Source of the DNA: Skeletonema tropicum
Lineage: Eukaryota > Bacillariophyta > Thalassiosirophyceae > Thalassiosirales > Thalassiosiraceae
Direction of reading: 5' to 3'
Length of the DNA stretch: 64,000 nucleotides
NCBI GenBank assembly: GCA_037178625.1
Contig: CM074135.1
Location: 1,490,001-1,554,000 of the forward strand
How positions within the stretch are numbered: position 1 is the stretch's first letter; every line of letters starts with the position of its first letter. Shown one piece after another: positions 1 to 10,554 of the stretch. Below the pieces are notes generated by a model that saw only the letters and a program-made list of their open reading frames with translations, had not been told where the DNA came from and searched no databases. The translations under genes were made by a program, and so were the position numbers.

Positions 1-627
1 CGCTTGTTGTCAGCTCTTGCATTCTTTTCTGGGTGCATCAGTACTGCTGATCATACACTTTTCTTGTATTACGTTGAAGAGAACTTTGGCTTCAATGATT
101 CTGACATAGCAAAACTGTTTCTGATCATTGGAGTTATGGGAATATTAGTACAAACAGTGATTTTGAAGCCTTTCAACAACTTATTGGGCGAAAGACGTGT
201 TGTGATTGTTTCATTCTTAGTTGGATCCTTTTGTAATTATCTTTATGGAGTGGCAGATTCCAAGAGAACAATCTTTGTATCAGCAACTTTGGCCTCGCTT
301 ACAGGCATGAGCTTTCCAACAATATCAGCAATCAAATCAAACAATGTTGATGAGATGGAACAAGGAAGGATACAAGGAGCTCTCTATTCATTACAATCGC
401 TGGCTTCCGCAGTTGGTCCAATGGTGTTGAGATACGTATACAACGAGACTAAGGATGGTGGCGGCTTTGGACGTGGTACAATGTTCATTTTCGGTGCTGG
501 TCTTTACCTACTCGCATCTCTGTTTGCATGGGCATTACCAGAAGAACAGGCCAATTCCAACTACAAGAAGTTTCATGCAAAGAAGAGGAGCAGTGTTGTG
601 ACTTACGGATCAACTCAAGATGTTTAG
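1..627 (+). CDS. MFS transporter, C-terminal part (MFSD14/tetracycline-efflux-like), 5' partial
   Basis: The reading frame is open from the window edge, so the N-terminal half lies outside. About 208 residues are visible. They contain roughly five hydrophobic segments separated by short polar loops, including a short basic loop LLGERR typical of MFS cytoplasmic loops. The segment GMSFPTISAIKSNNV and the following EQGRIQGALYSLQSLASAVGP resemble the tetracycline-resistance/HIAT1 (MFSD14) branch, in which the motif before the last two helices is conserved. The C-terminus is a soluble basic tail. The substrate cannot be predicted. Assignment to MFS is firm; assignment to MFSD14 is inferred from remembered family patterns. 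Confidence 0.75.
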   Translation, partial: RLLSALAFFSGCISTADHTLFLYYVEENFGFNDSDIAKLFLIIGVMGILVQTVILKPFNNLLGERRVVIVSFLVGSFCNYLYGVADSKRTIFVSATLASLTGMSFPTISAIKSNNVDEMEQGRIQGALYSLQSLASAVGPMVLRYVYNETKDGGGFGRGTMFIFGAGLYLLASLFAWALPEEQANSNYKKFHAKKRSSVVTYGSTQDV

Positions 628-907
628 AAAGGTTTACATGATACCAATGTGGATTAGTGCAGTTGTATAGTGTTTTTCATAATAGTAGATTATTATTACC
701 GCAGAAATACCAGCCGAATGAAGTTCCAATGCATTTGCTCTCTCGATGTTTCGTTTGGGAGGATCCCATGGGACGGACGGACGGACGGCCATCCCGAACT
801 GTCCCGAAGCATCCGAATCCGCCGCTTGAAAATCTTGAGTTCACGCACAATGGTGACATCCAACGGCAAAAATATCACCGTAGGAAGACAAAGCAATCAC
901 AACCATC

Positions 908-3358
908 ATGCCAAGAACACCCAAGAAAGCTGCGAGGTATGAACCTCCAGATTTTGTCCATGTTGCCAAGAAGAAAAAGGTGAAAAAGAAGCCAGCACCC
1001 AAGAAAAAGAAAACCATAACTCATACCGATGACGGCGTACCGATTGTCAATGCATCTATGGCTCAAATTCGCAAAGGGCTCAGCGGCAAGGCTGCTACTC
1101 AACTGGTGAGGATTCCTCAGGTGGCCGAACGTAGCAAATTTTATGTCGAAGCTGCAGAGATTATTGGGGAGCGTGAGTCTCATGCGCTTCCATATCATGG
1201 GGGCAGGATGTGGAAGGTGGAGGTCAAAGTTTCTGATGACAAGGGTGCGTATGGCGACAACTGCAAAGGCAAAGGAAGGCGATCCAACAACAAAGATGAC
1301 GAAGACGAGGATGGGAAGAAAAAGAAGAAAACCAACTACAATGCCCTTACACCTCTGTTCCGATGGTATCGTGGTAAACTGGAGTTGGCAACCATGCCAC
1401 ATATTTTGGAGAACATTGAAGAAGTAGAACACAACCAATCCAAGGCGAAGTGGGCCAGGGGGCTCAAAAACATTGATTTGAGTGATGATGACAGCTCGGA
1501 GGGAGAAGAAGACTGGGATGATGACAAATACATCCCTGAAACTGAAAAGAACTTCACAATGGAAATATCTGCACTGACCACGAGTGCGTATGAAGATACC
1601 TCACATCCCTTGCCCGATATCCGACGAACATGGATTAGTCCTGACATGCAACGGTTTCAATCTCGCAAGTCGGCCATTGCTCATGCAGAGAAGTTGACAA
1701 AGAAAGATTTGCTAATAGATCGAGTGATGTTTGGCGTAGGACATAATGGAGTGCGATTGCGCCCTGTTAAGCCTACTAGAAAGCTGGCGTTGGAGGCAGG
1801 CGAGGCTAGATTTGTAAGGGATGGCCTTTGGGTTGTCGGACAAGAGGAGGTGTGGATTGCAAAACGGAGGGAGATTTACGTCAAGAAACAAGAAAAGTTG
1901 TTGACATTGCAGGAACAGCAGCAGAAGGAAGATTCCGCTTCGGCTAAAGAAGGAGAGATACCAACCGCAGCCAAGAAAGAGTCCACACCCGAAAGTGAAG
2001 TGAAAGTAAGTGCCGCACAGGTTGGAGTGGTAACTTCAAGCGACGCTGGTGCGAAAGATGACACCAAAATGGAGGTAGTAGGCCAAAAGGTGGATACAGT
2101 TGTTGCTGTGAGTAGTGAGGAACTAGAGAAAGTAGCTGAAAGTAACGGTCCATCTGTGGAAGATGGATTGATCAAGGGTGCAGGTGATAACTCAAATGAT
2201 GCGAAACTTCAATCCAAGGACAAACACATCAGTGATGGATCATCCAAAACAATTACTCCTGCCGAATCTGACGCATCTACAGGTGACTCTCCCACCACCA
2301 CTGACAGCAAACCCAAGGCTGAGGATCCTCCCACCAAACCCAAGCGTGTCATGCGCGCTCCAGGCACCAGACCGCCGCCTGAATTCATTCCATCGACCCA
2401 TTATTGCCTTACCCAAGCTCAAATCGGCAAATGCGCTGTTGCATGCAATGAGCACTTTGAAAAAGTTATGGATACTGTCAAAGCCCGCTCACTATACCAC
2501 GAGCTAGCCGATGGTTTCGATGTGATGCGTGAGCGCGGAAGAGGCCGCTATGATATGGAGCTGTCTGCATTTGAATCAAAGGAATTTTCGTTCCTCACGG
2601 ACACAAAGAAGGCGGCTTGGATGCCCATCATACACAAAATTCTGGGTGAAGACGCGTTGCTTGTCCACAAGGGATGCTTCCTTTCGTTGCCTGGCAGTGA
2701 ATCGCAGGTGTACCACCAGGATGGTTTACATTTGAACAAGAAAGTCCATAAACCATGCCATGCTGTGAATGTCTTCATTCCATTGATTGATTACGAAATG
2801 AGCAATGGACCGACGGAGTTCTGTCTTGGGACGCACTATTTGGGACGTGAGAATTTCGTGAAGGAGATGGTATACACTCCTTGTGTCACTGCGGGCACTC
2901 CGATTATTTTCGACTATCGCCTAGGTCATCGTGGCCTAAGAAACGTCAGCGAGATTTCTCGCCCTGTCGTCTATCTCACCTACTCGGCGGTGAAGAGCGG
3001 GAAAGAGTTTCGTGATGAAGTAAACTTTTCAAGGAAGAGGTATAAGAAACTTGGCGAATTTGTCGAAAAGAAGCTTCCAAGAGGTGAAAGGTTGAAGAAG
3101 CGCCGCAAGGTGAATCCAGCTAGTTCATCTGACTCCAGCCAAGAACAATCCATTGGTGTTGGTAGTGTGGTGGTTGTGGAATCGAGAATGTGGCCGGGTG
3201 TCAATAAGCCTGGTGGTGTCGGTCGCGTCACTAACATTCATCTTCCTGAAGGTTCAGAGTCAGAAGGGTTTGTTAAGAAGTACGATGTTGCGTACGTTCT
3301 TGGTGGAAAAGAAGAGGAGGTGGAAGCAGAATACGTATCTTTGTCCGTGGACGAGTGA
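908..3358 (+). CDS. PhyH-type Fe(II)/2-oxoglutarate dioxygenase with long nuclear-looking N-terminus and C-terminal Tudor/SH3-like module
   Basis: Single-exon protein of 816 residues. Residues 1-40 are strongly basic (KKKKVKKKPAPKKKK), consistent with nuclear import. Residues about 200-340 hold a conserved block ending in RFVRDGLWVVGQEEVW. Residues 340-490 are low-complexity and acidic/serine-rich. The catalytic domain (about 500-700) has the facial triad of phytanoyl-CoA-dioxygenase-like enzymes: YHQDGLHL (His-x-Asp) near 602 and a distal His in LGHRGLRNVS near 672, followed by SRPVVYLTY with the likely 2-oxoglutarate-binding Arg. The last 70 residues contain SRMWPGVNKPGGVGRV, a short beta-rich module that I associate with Tudor/SH3-like chromatin readers. 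The substrate is unknown. The combination suggests a nuclear oxygenase rather than peroxisomal phytanoyl-CoA hydroxylase. Start chosen at the first ATG after an in-frame break. Confidence 0.8.
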   Translation: MPRTPKKAARYEPPDFVHVAKKKKVKKKPAPKKKKTITHTDDGVPIVNASMAQIRKGLSGKAATQLVRIPQVAERSKFYVEAAEIIGERESHALPYHGGRMWKVEVKVSDDKGAYGDNCKGKGRRSNNKDDEDEDGKKKKKTNYNALTPLFRWYRGKLELATMPHILENIEEVEHNQSKAKWARGLKNIDLSDDDSSEGEEDWDDDKYIPETEKNFTMEISALTTSAYEDTSHPLPDIRRTWISPDMQRFQSRKSAIAHAEKLTKKDLLIDRVMFGVGHNGVRLRPVKPTRKLALEAGEARFVRDGLWVVGQEEVWIAKRREIYVKKQEKLLTLQEQQQKEDSASAKEGEIPTAAKKESTPESEVKVSAAQVGVVTSSDAGAKDDTKMEVVGQKVDTVVAVSSEELEKVAESNGPSVEDGLIKGAGDNSNDAKLQSKDKHISDGSSKTITPAESDASTGDSPTTTDSKPKAEDPPTKPKRVMRAPGTRPPPEFIPSTHYCLTQAQIGKCAVACNEHFEKVMDTVKARSLYHELADGFDVMRERGRGRYDMELSAFESKEFSFLTDTKKAAWMPIIHKILGEDALLVHKGCFLSLPGSESQVYHQDGLHLNKKVHKPCHAVNVFIPLIDYEMSNGPTEFCLGTHYLGRENFVKEMVYTPCVTAGTPIIFDYRLGHRGLRNVSEISRPVVYLTYSAVKSGKEFRDEVNFSRKRYKKLGEFVEKKLPRGERLKKRRKVNPASSSDSSQEQSIGVGSVVVVESRMWPGVNKPGGVGRVTNIHLPEGSESEGFVKKYDVAYVLGGKEEEVEAEYVSLSVDE

Positions 3359-3856
3359 GTCACATCGGGCAACAAACTAACGGCTATCTATCAGATAGGC
3401 AGCGAAGAGATTCACAAAGCATATACTCTATTGTGTTATTGACTGCGCAGGATTGAGTAGCACTAATGACAGTAACCTCCTACATAAGCATTCATTACAG
3501 ATATAATGGGGACAACTTCAATTCATAGCCCTCTCTCTCTCTCTCTCTCTCTAGAGGTAGTACATACCTTTTGTTTTACCACTTCGCCCCAACCCCCAAC
3601 GGGCAACCTCGACACGTGCAACACATCCCGCCCGCCAGCGCGCCTCCCTATTCGCACGCGCCGAACAATCGCGAATCGCGAAGCACATCTCAAATCTCAA
3701 AGATTCCCCTCCTTCAATGACGTCGAAGAACAATCAAGCTGCCTCCCCTACCTATTGAACTTGCCCTGCTACTCTAAGTGCCCCTGCAACAGCATCATAA
3801 TTTCCTCCACAAAGAATTGGATGCAGAATATCTATTTTTCGAACAGCAACAATATC
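3359..3856. other. Intergenic and 5' leader with CT microsatellite
   Basis: No gene is seen. A perfect CT dinucleotide run occupies 3531-3552. The frame upstream of the nucleotidase ATG is open back to 3506, but that extension is compositionally unlike coding sequence (CT-run leucine/serine, proline/arginine-rich) and lies before a clear signal peptide, so I treat it as leader. Confidence 0.5.
3531..3552. repeat. (CT)11 microsatellite
   Basis: Twenty-two bases of uninterrupted CT repeat in the leader of the 5'-nucleotidase gene. Confidence 0.95.
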
Positions 3857-5855
3857 ATGTCTAGAGCACTGTTCTCGCTGACGGCAGCCCTTGTTGGCTC
3901 GAGCAGCGCCTTCACGCAATCTCCATCCTTCAGCAATCCTCCAGTGACAAGAATGACAAGAACAATGAAAAAGAACACCTTTCGGTTAGCTGGAACTGAT
4001 CTAACAAGGAGATCGTTCTCTTCGCTTTCGACGACTGCATCGGCATCAAAGCTATTTGCAAAAGAAATGTCAACATATGATGTTGACACCGATGAAGACG
4101 CAGAACAATCTTTGGCCGATAGTCCTGTCACCAATGGGGCCAATGGTCTGCCCTCTTCGCCCCAAAGCGTCAATGGTGACACCGGCAACGTAGCCAATCG
4201 ATACTCATCTGTACTTGAGTCCATGGATCTATCCATTCCATCTTTGAAAGAACTCCCCTCACAGCGCCCAATCTCATCCAATGATGTGTTCTGCAATCGT
4301 GAACTCCGTCTCGACAATATCCGTGCTATCGGATTTGATATGGACTACACTCTTGCACAATACCAGCAGCCCAATTTCGACAAGTTGGCATTTGATGGTG
4401 CTAAAGAAAAGTTAGTGCATTCGCTAGGATACCCCAAGGAAGTGTTGGATTTCGAGTATGATCACACCTATTGGGTCAGGGGCTTAATCATCGATACTGC
4501 AAGAGGAAATTTTCTCAAAATTGATAGGCACAAGTATGTCCGAATGGCCTATCACGGATTTTCGCCCATTTCGAGTAAAATGAGGAAGAATATTTATTCG
4601 AGAACGTTTAACAAACAACCCTCCTTCACTGAGAAGGGCTTTGTGAATATGGACACGTTATTTCAACACGTTGATGCACATTTGTTTGCTTCATTGGTGG
4701 AAATGAAGGACTTTCGGAGAGCATGAATTTTTGGATGAAAGGACCTATGAAGAGATTTATCGTCAGGTGCGGGAGTGTGTAGACCTTTGTCATAGAGATG
4801 GTGTCATTAAAGATGAAGTCGCACGTGATCCCGAGAAGTATCTTGTGTTGGATGATGGGTTGCTGCCCATGTTGAGAGAATTCCGTGAGAATGGTATAAA
4901 GGTGTTCCTTTTGACGAACAGTTATTGGGAGTACACATCGACAGCTATGAATTACTTGTATCATCAAAAGAAAGTGGATGAGGAAACTCAAAAGAAGAAC
5001 GAATGGACCGAGTTGTTTGATTTGGTGGTAGTTGGTGCATGCAAGCCGGCATACTTGAAAGATCCTTACCTCAACTTGTTCCGTGTTGTGCCTGAGGATG
5101 GTTCATTGAAAAACACGGATGGGCTCTTTGAAATTGAAGCACTTGGTGAAAACGGCGCTGAAAAGTTTTTGGAAATGGGTAAATGTTTTCAGGGAGGTAA
5201 TTGGAATCATCTTCAAGCAATGCTTGGAACTGCTGCGGGAGAAGAAATCATTTACGTTGGAGATCATCTCTACGCTGATGTCTTGCGGTCAAAACGAGCT
5301 CTCGGGTGGAGATCCTGCTTTATCATGCCAGAACTTCCCGACGAAATGCGCACCTTTAACAGTCAGGTAGACCTGCGAAAGTCTATCATGCAATTGAGAA
5401 GATTAAGAGATGAGCTTGGTGCCTACGCAGATACTTTGCGTCGGGATATGAAGAAAGTTAGCTTCAGTGAAAGTAGAGCAATTGAGAAGAAGATTGAACA
5501 AATTGAACTAGATGACGAAAAGATTAAAGAGAAGCTATCCGAAGCACACAGGCAATATCACTCAGCATTCCACCCAAGGTGGGGGCAAATGGTGAGTGAA
5601 ACTGATTCGATTCGCTTTGTTTGACTCCGGCCACGCTCTCTAACACTTTCTTCTTGCTTTCAGTTTGTTGCTGGGTACCAAGATTCTCGTTTTGGTTATT
5701 TTGTCAAGAATTACGCCTGTATATACACGAGCAAGGCTACAAACTTGGGGCTTGCGTCTGCTTCACGCGCTTTCCGCACAAGCGGGGAACTGTTGCCACA
5801 TGACAATATGCTTTCTCGGCCATCATCAGAGTTTGTAGACGCAGAAGTCGAGTAA
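3857..5855 (+). CDS. Plastid-targeted HAD-family purine 5'-nucleotidase (NT5C2 type), with one apparent +1 frameshift
   Basis: Hydrolyses purine nucleoside monophosphates if it behaves like cytosolic 5'-nucleotidase II. The chosen ATG begins a signal peptide (MSRALFSLTAALVGSSSAFTQ) whose SSAFTQ end matches the diatom ASAFAP-type plastid cleavage motif. HAD motif I is IGFDMDYTLAQY (nucleophile and acid/base Asp). Later motifs are VFLLTNSYWEY and IIYVGDHLYADVL. The frame breaks at a TGA at 4724-4726. Skipping one base resumes homology at EFLDERTYEEIYRQ, so one extra base lies at about 4716-4724. A 72-bp intron (5592-5663) separates the last exon, whose PHDN...VDAEVE ending matches the NT5C2 C-terminus. 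The restored length is about 641 residues. The 3' half is duplicated at 9284-10221. The break is either a sequence error or a real lesion. Confidence 0.85.
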
Positions 5856-6750
5856 AGCCACTTTCTATGTTGTCCCAGGAGAAGACACCTTGGCCAAAGC
5901 CGGGAGTCGAACTGAAGAGAGACTAAAACGATACAAATATCTTCTGCTTAAATAGCAGTCTGTCTCTTTTATTAGTGTACTTACTAATCTAATCTAATAT
6001 ATATCCTCGTCCTATGTATGGTAGTTCCTAGTCACCACCTTGCGACCTCATTCCATTCGTTGTAGACGTCGTGAACGTTGCAATGCTGTCCTGACCAACT
6101 TGCATTCTTCTCGCAGCACGATACAAGTAAGGAGGGTGTCACATGAATTCAGCAGTACACCTGTCTTGTGTGCATAAAACTGTATTCTGGGCTTACCATC
6201 AGATTCGCTCAGTGTAAAATATCAGCGCCTTCCTGTGCACTTGGAAGCGTCCAATTCTCTCGTCAAGGTTATACGAAGCACGGCTTTCGCTTCTGAAGCA
6301 GCAAGCATCGACACGATGATGAATTACTTTGCTGATGATGTCATTATTATTTGGTGACTGCATAGGAGAGCAAAGATAATAATTATAAATGGACTCCGAA
6401 AAAAGACAAGAGCAAGAAAGGTTACGATAGCTAGAAGTATAGGAGCACTGCCCAGACGGATTGCTCGACTAAAAGCGATGCTATCTACGTCATGACCTGA
6501 TGAGTGCCAAATTGAGCTGGCCGGCAGCACCACATTCAAATGCCTCTTCATATCAAACTCATCCAATATGCCCATGAGCCGCTTCTAATGGCCCAATATA
6601 CTCTCGGCTACGACAACATAAGTATTACAATACCCATCAGCCAAACTGCTTCGGCGGCAAGTTTTGGTTGGGCTGCTCAGAATGTCACAAGAAGCGGTAT
6701 CGGAGTCACAGTTAGTCGCATTGAGCAGTGCAAAATCTTTGATGATTGCG
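4918..6750 (+). repeat. Segmental duplication, copy A (uninterrupted)
   Basis: Matches 9284-13605. From 4918 to 5855 the match to 9284-10221 has no indel and about six substitutions. The downstream part (5856-6180 against 10222-10550, and 6184-6750 against 13040-13605) is more divergent, with several small indels. Copy A carries at 6179-6183 the intact target (ACTGT) that in copy B is occupied by a DNA transposon. The copied block contains the last 1.5 exons of the nucleotidase, its 3' flank and one satellite-like monomer. Confidence 0.95.
6464..6605 (+). repeat. Isolated, diverged monomer of the 52-63 kb satellite
   Basis: Shares in the same order several blocks with the satellite array: AAGCGATGCTA, GAGCTGGCCGGCAGCACCAC (array: GGGCTGGCCAGCAGCACCAC) and CATGAGCCGCTTCTAATGGC (array: CATGAGCCGCTTCTAGTGGC). 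Spacing matches one array monomer. It lies within the segmental duplication, and a second copy is at 13305-13455. Confidence 0.85.
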
Positions 6751-7577
6751 CCTGCTCGTTTTGGCTTTGTCGGCGCTTGTACACAGCGTGCGGGTATACG
6801 GTGTTGATTTCCCGCTCGATGATTGGATGTAAGATGGGCAAATCCGTCGAGCCATGAAAGAACTCGAGTTGTTTCAATCAGAAGAGAAGAATGCAACGGA
6901 GGCTAAGTCATTGAAGGAGGTTGTATTGGCGGAGGAGCTCCTCGGGGAGAAGCCACATGAGGTGTTTGACTCTTATTTCATCTTTTCAGCTTTCCAAGAG
7001 CAAGAGCGGAGACGGATATGCTCATGATGTATCTGAGAAATGGCAAATCTATAACTTTGACTACTTCTTCCCTGCGCTGCTGCCTCTTGCCGTAAGAGCT
7101 TCTTTTGCAAGGCTTTCTTGCCTTCCCTGCCCCTTTCCTTCCCAACATGACTGGTACCACCGCTCGACTTTTTTATATTGTGCAGCCTTTGATAACACTG
7201 CCTTGTGGATCGATTCGAAACTCTTTCTCCTTGAATAAGACAGTTCTCTTGCCATCAGATAATGCGATCATGTCATACCCACGGTCACTGCTACATTCTT
7301 TGTTGGCCCTTCGCATCTTCAGAATTCAGAACAGCCGCAACAGATTTGCTACGCTCGGCCTTGAGATCACTTATGATACGGTTGGGATACGTCTCCCCCA
7401 AGACCACACCCGCAGCTTGTAGCACTTGTGTCGGAGCTTCCCAAGGTTCAAGGTTTTTGCAGTACGGCTTTTGGTAGGTTGGATAGCTCGGGACACCTTC
7501 TTCGTATTCGTCACCATCCGCGAAACGTGATAAAGTTCCATTGATCTATGCCCGATCGACCTGCATTCTAAAAAAAC

Positions 7578-7711
7578 TTCAAGAAAGTTTCAGGCATCTT
7601 TCGGTCATCTTTCGGTCATCTTTCGGTCATCTTTCGGATTCTGAAAGATGACCGAAAGATGACCGAAAGATGACCGAAAGATGACTGAAAGATGACTGAA
7701 ACTTTCTTGAA
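7578..7711. repeat. Long hairpin built of tandem 11-12 bp units
   Basis: The left arm consists of TTCAAGAAAGTTTCAG followed by four units of CATCTTTCGGT. The right arm is the complementary series of GAAAGATGACC units ending CTGAAACTTTCTTGAA. The arms are about 60-65 bases around a loop of about 6 bases. Transcription in either direction would give a nearly perfect stem. Function unknown; it could be a small foldback element or a product of replication slippage. Confidence 0.95.
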
Positions 7712-8335
7712 CTTTCAAATTGAAACAGCAACAGCAACAAGCAACAAGCGTTACCATCATCTGTTACCATGAGTACCATAGTAGCCGACTCCTTGACGAC
7801 GCCTCTTCCAAAGATGCTCGTTGTCTCTCTGGTCTTCCAATTTTTCATGAGGGAGAACGGAGAATGATGGCAATTCTCAATTCTGTGCAATTTTGATGAC
7901 AACACAAGAAGGGCAGTCCAACCTTGCGGTGGTGTACTAACTGTCACCACACAAACACGTGTGACTGTTATTTTGTTAGATCGAGTAGAGTAGAGAGTGA
8001 TGTTTACACAAAAATTCAATCAACAACGTTTGTACGCCGAGAATATTTAGTACGAGTTTGAATATATCAATCAAAAGAATGTGTTTGGTTTGAGAGTGCA
8101 ATTGGCAGCGACGATCGAGCGGCGTGTATCACCCTCTTTGAGAGCAACGTAAGAATGAATATTGTAGGAGCAACTCTCTGTTCGCTTTGTCAATAGAATG
8201 GCACTGTCCTAATTCGTATGTGTCTATCCACGTAGCAAAAAGATACTCCTCCAAAGCGACGTACAGCAGAGGAGATGATAATATAACGGTGCAATAATAT
8301 TGTCAAAAGGAATTTGTCTAGTTTAAGGATTAGTG

Positions 8336-9050
8336 ATGATGGCGGCGGCAGCAGATGAGGATGAGATTTTTGTCTACATGGGCGTCGATCAACGAGTGCT
8401 AGATAGTGTGAGACGTTTAGAACTCATGAGTCTGTCAAAATATTTCCGAGAAGGGCATTCAAATTTTCGTGTTCATCTAGTCTGATACCAATATTTGAGG
8501 TTGAGGCTTGCCTTATATGCATTCCAAAGCTTATTACCAACTGAAGGATTTAGAAATGTGGCGACGAGCTGGAAATAATCGTCAGGTTGGTATTCCAACG
8601 CTGCCACTCGCTGAAAAATATCAGGATGGTTATCTGTGAACAGCATTAAAAGTGGGCTTTCACGGTACTTCAGTAAGGATCATCAGGATGCCATCGTGAG
8701 AACCATCGGAAGGGGGGCGTTTGCTGCTGGCTGTGAGCTATCGGAGGCAGAACTTGGAGAAGAACTTTCAGCACTAGAGGAAGACGCATTCATGAACTGA
8801 TACAAATTGGAACGAATCGTCTTGCCACCTTTCAACGATGTATTCGATTTCTGCCAAAATCTAGTAATAGTAGATTTAGTTGGAGCGACCCACAACATGT
8901 TGCCTATTACATATGGAGAGCGGAGAAATGAAATGAATGCAGCAAGTGCGGCCATCGGCCGCCTCGATCATTACAACCACGCATTGCTGAAGGAGGCTAC
9001 AACGCAAATGCCAATCTTGAGGGAAAAGGGATGCAGTTCGAGCAAATGAG
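8336..9050 (+). pseudogene. Degenerate BspA-like leucine-rich-repeat protein
   Basis: An N-terminal fragment MMAAAADEDEIFVYMGVDQ opens at 8336. It is the start I know from large diatom families of BspA/LRR_5 proteins. Homology jumps one frame (-1) to HESVKIFPRRAF before stopping. After a gap, the C-terminal region resumes with LERIVLPPFNDVFDFCQN at 8807 and then IVDLVGATHNMLPI plus an IGRLDHYNHALLKEATT block, typical of the family's C-terminus. The central repeats are missing and several stops and frame changes are present. It is a decayed gene copy next to the duplication boundary. Family recognition is from remembered motifs. Confidence 0.75.
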
Positions 9051-9284
9051 GAAGTGAACAGGGCAAGGCAAGAGATACGTGTGACTTCTGATCAATATCA
9101 TAGTGCGACTTTTGCAATGAGCACTTATTACTGCCATTCAAGGGCGAGAGGAATTCCTGTAATGAGTACCTCATCTTTGACTTTGGATTCCACATAGGCT
9201 ACTATTTAATGTCGCAGGAGCTCCTAATTTGAATGGTAGGCCATTCTTTAATCGCAGTAGCCCCCCAGAATATAGATCTGCTGA

Positions 9285-10221
9285 CAGTTATTGGGAGTAC
9301 ACATCGACAGCTATGAATTACTTGTATCATGAAAAGAAAGTGGATGAGGAAACTCAAAAGAAGAACGAATGGACCGAGTTGTTTGATTTGGTGGTAGTTG
9401 GTGCATGCAAGCCGGCATACTTGAAAGATCCTTACCTCAACTTGTTCCGTGTTGTGCCTGAGGATGGTTCATTGAAAAACACGGATGGGCTGTTTGAAAT
9501 TGAAGCACTTGGTGAAAACGGCGCTGAAAAGTTTTTGGAAATGGGTAAATGTTTTCAGGGAGGTAATTGGAATCATCTTCAAGCAATGCTTGGAACTGCT
9601 GCGGGAGAAGAAATCATTTACGTTGGAGATCATCTCTACGCTGATGTCTTGCGGTCAAAACGAGCTCTCGGGTGGAGATCCTGCTTTATCATGCCAGAAC
9701 TTCCCGACGAAATGCGCACCTTCAACAGTCAGGTAGACCTGCGAAAGTCTATCATGCAATTGAGAAGATTAAGAGATGAGCTTGGTGCCTACGCAGATAC
9801 TTTGCGTCGGGATATGAAGAAAGTTAGCTTCAGTGAAAGTAGAGCAATTGAGAAGAAGATTGAACAAATTGAACTAGATGACGAAAAGATTAAAGAGAAG
9901 CTATCCGAAGCACACAGGCAATATCACTCAGCATTCCACCCAAGGTGGGGGCAAATGGTGAGTTAAACTGATTCGATTCGCTTTGTTTGACTCCGTCCAC
10001 GCTCTCTAACACTTTCTTCTTGCTTTCAGTTTGTTGCTGGGTACCAAGATTCTCGTTTTGGTTATTTTGTCAAGAATTACGCCTGTATATACACGAGCAA
10101 GGCTACAAACTTGGGGCTTGCGTCTGCTTCACGCGCTTTCCGCACGAGCGGGGAACTGTTGCCACATGACAATATGCTTTCTCGGCCATCATCAGAGTTT
10201 GTAGACGCAGAAGTCGAGTAA
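9285..10221 (+). pseudogene. 5'-truncated copy of the NT5C2-type 5'-nucleotidase
   Basis: Duplicates the last part of the gene at 3857-5855, including the 72-bp intron (9958-10029) and the stop at 10219-10221. It is open throughout but lacks motif I, the signal peptide and any in-frame ATG of its own. Against copy A there are about six substitutions in 938 bases and no indel. Of the four exonic changes I counted, three are silent and one replaces Q by E in LYH(Q/E)KK. Because the intron is retained, this is DNA-level duplication, not retroposition. Confidence 0.9.
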
Positions 10222-10554
10222 AGCCACTTTCTATGTTGTCCCAGAAGAAGACACCTTGGCCAAAGCCGGGAGTCGAACTTAGGAGAGACTAAAATGATTA
10301 CAAATATCTTCTGCTTAATAGCAGTCTGTCTCTTTTATTATACTTACTAATCTAATATATATCCTCGTTCTATGTATGGTAGTTCCTAGTTACCACCTTA
10401 CGACCTCATTCCATTCGTTGTAGACGTCGTGAACGTTGCAATGCTGTCCTGACCAACTTGCATTCTTCTCCAGCACTCTTCGTGTGTCTGATACAAGTAA
10501 GGAGGGTGTCATATGAATTCAGCATTACACCCTGTGTTGTGCGCATACAACTGC

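Larger units (their letters stand above)
5856..8335. other. Gene-poor spacer
   Basis: I see no intact gene. It holds the rest of duplication copy A (to about 6750), an isolated satellite-like monomer (6464-6605) and a long hairpin (7578-7711). A short open stretch around 6854-7027 begins MKELELFQSEEKNATEAK but has no recognisable family and quickly ends. Nothing recognisable lies in 7712-8335. Confidence 0.5.

Noticed and set aside
5885..5960. tRNA-like segment (GCCGGGAGTCGAACT resembles a reversed T-arm)
   Set aside because: No matching acceptor stem or anticodon arm on the minus strand; at most a decayed fragment, also in the duplicate at 10260.
7627..8019. 130-residue minus-strand open frame
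   Set aside because: Half of it is the hairpin repeat (repeating FRSSFGHLS) and the remainder has no coding character.
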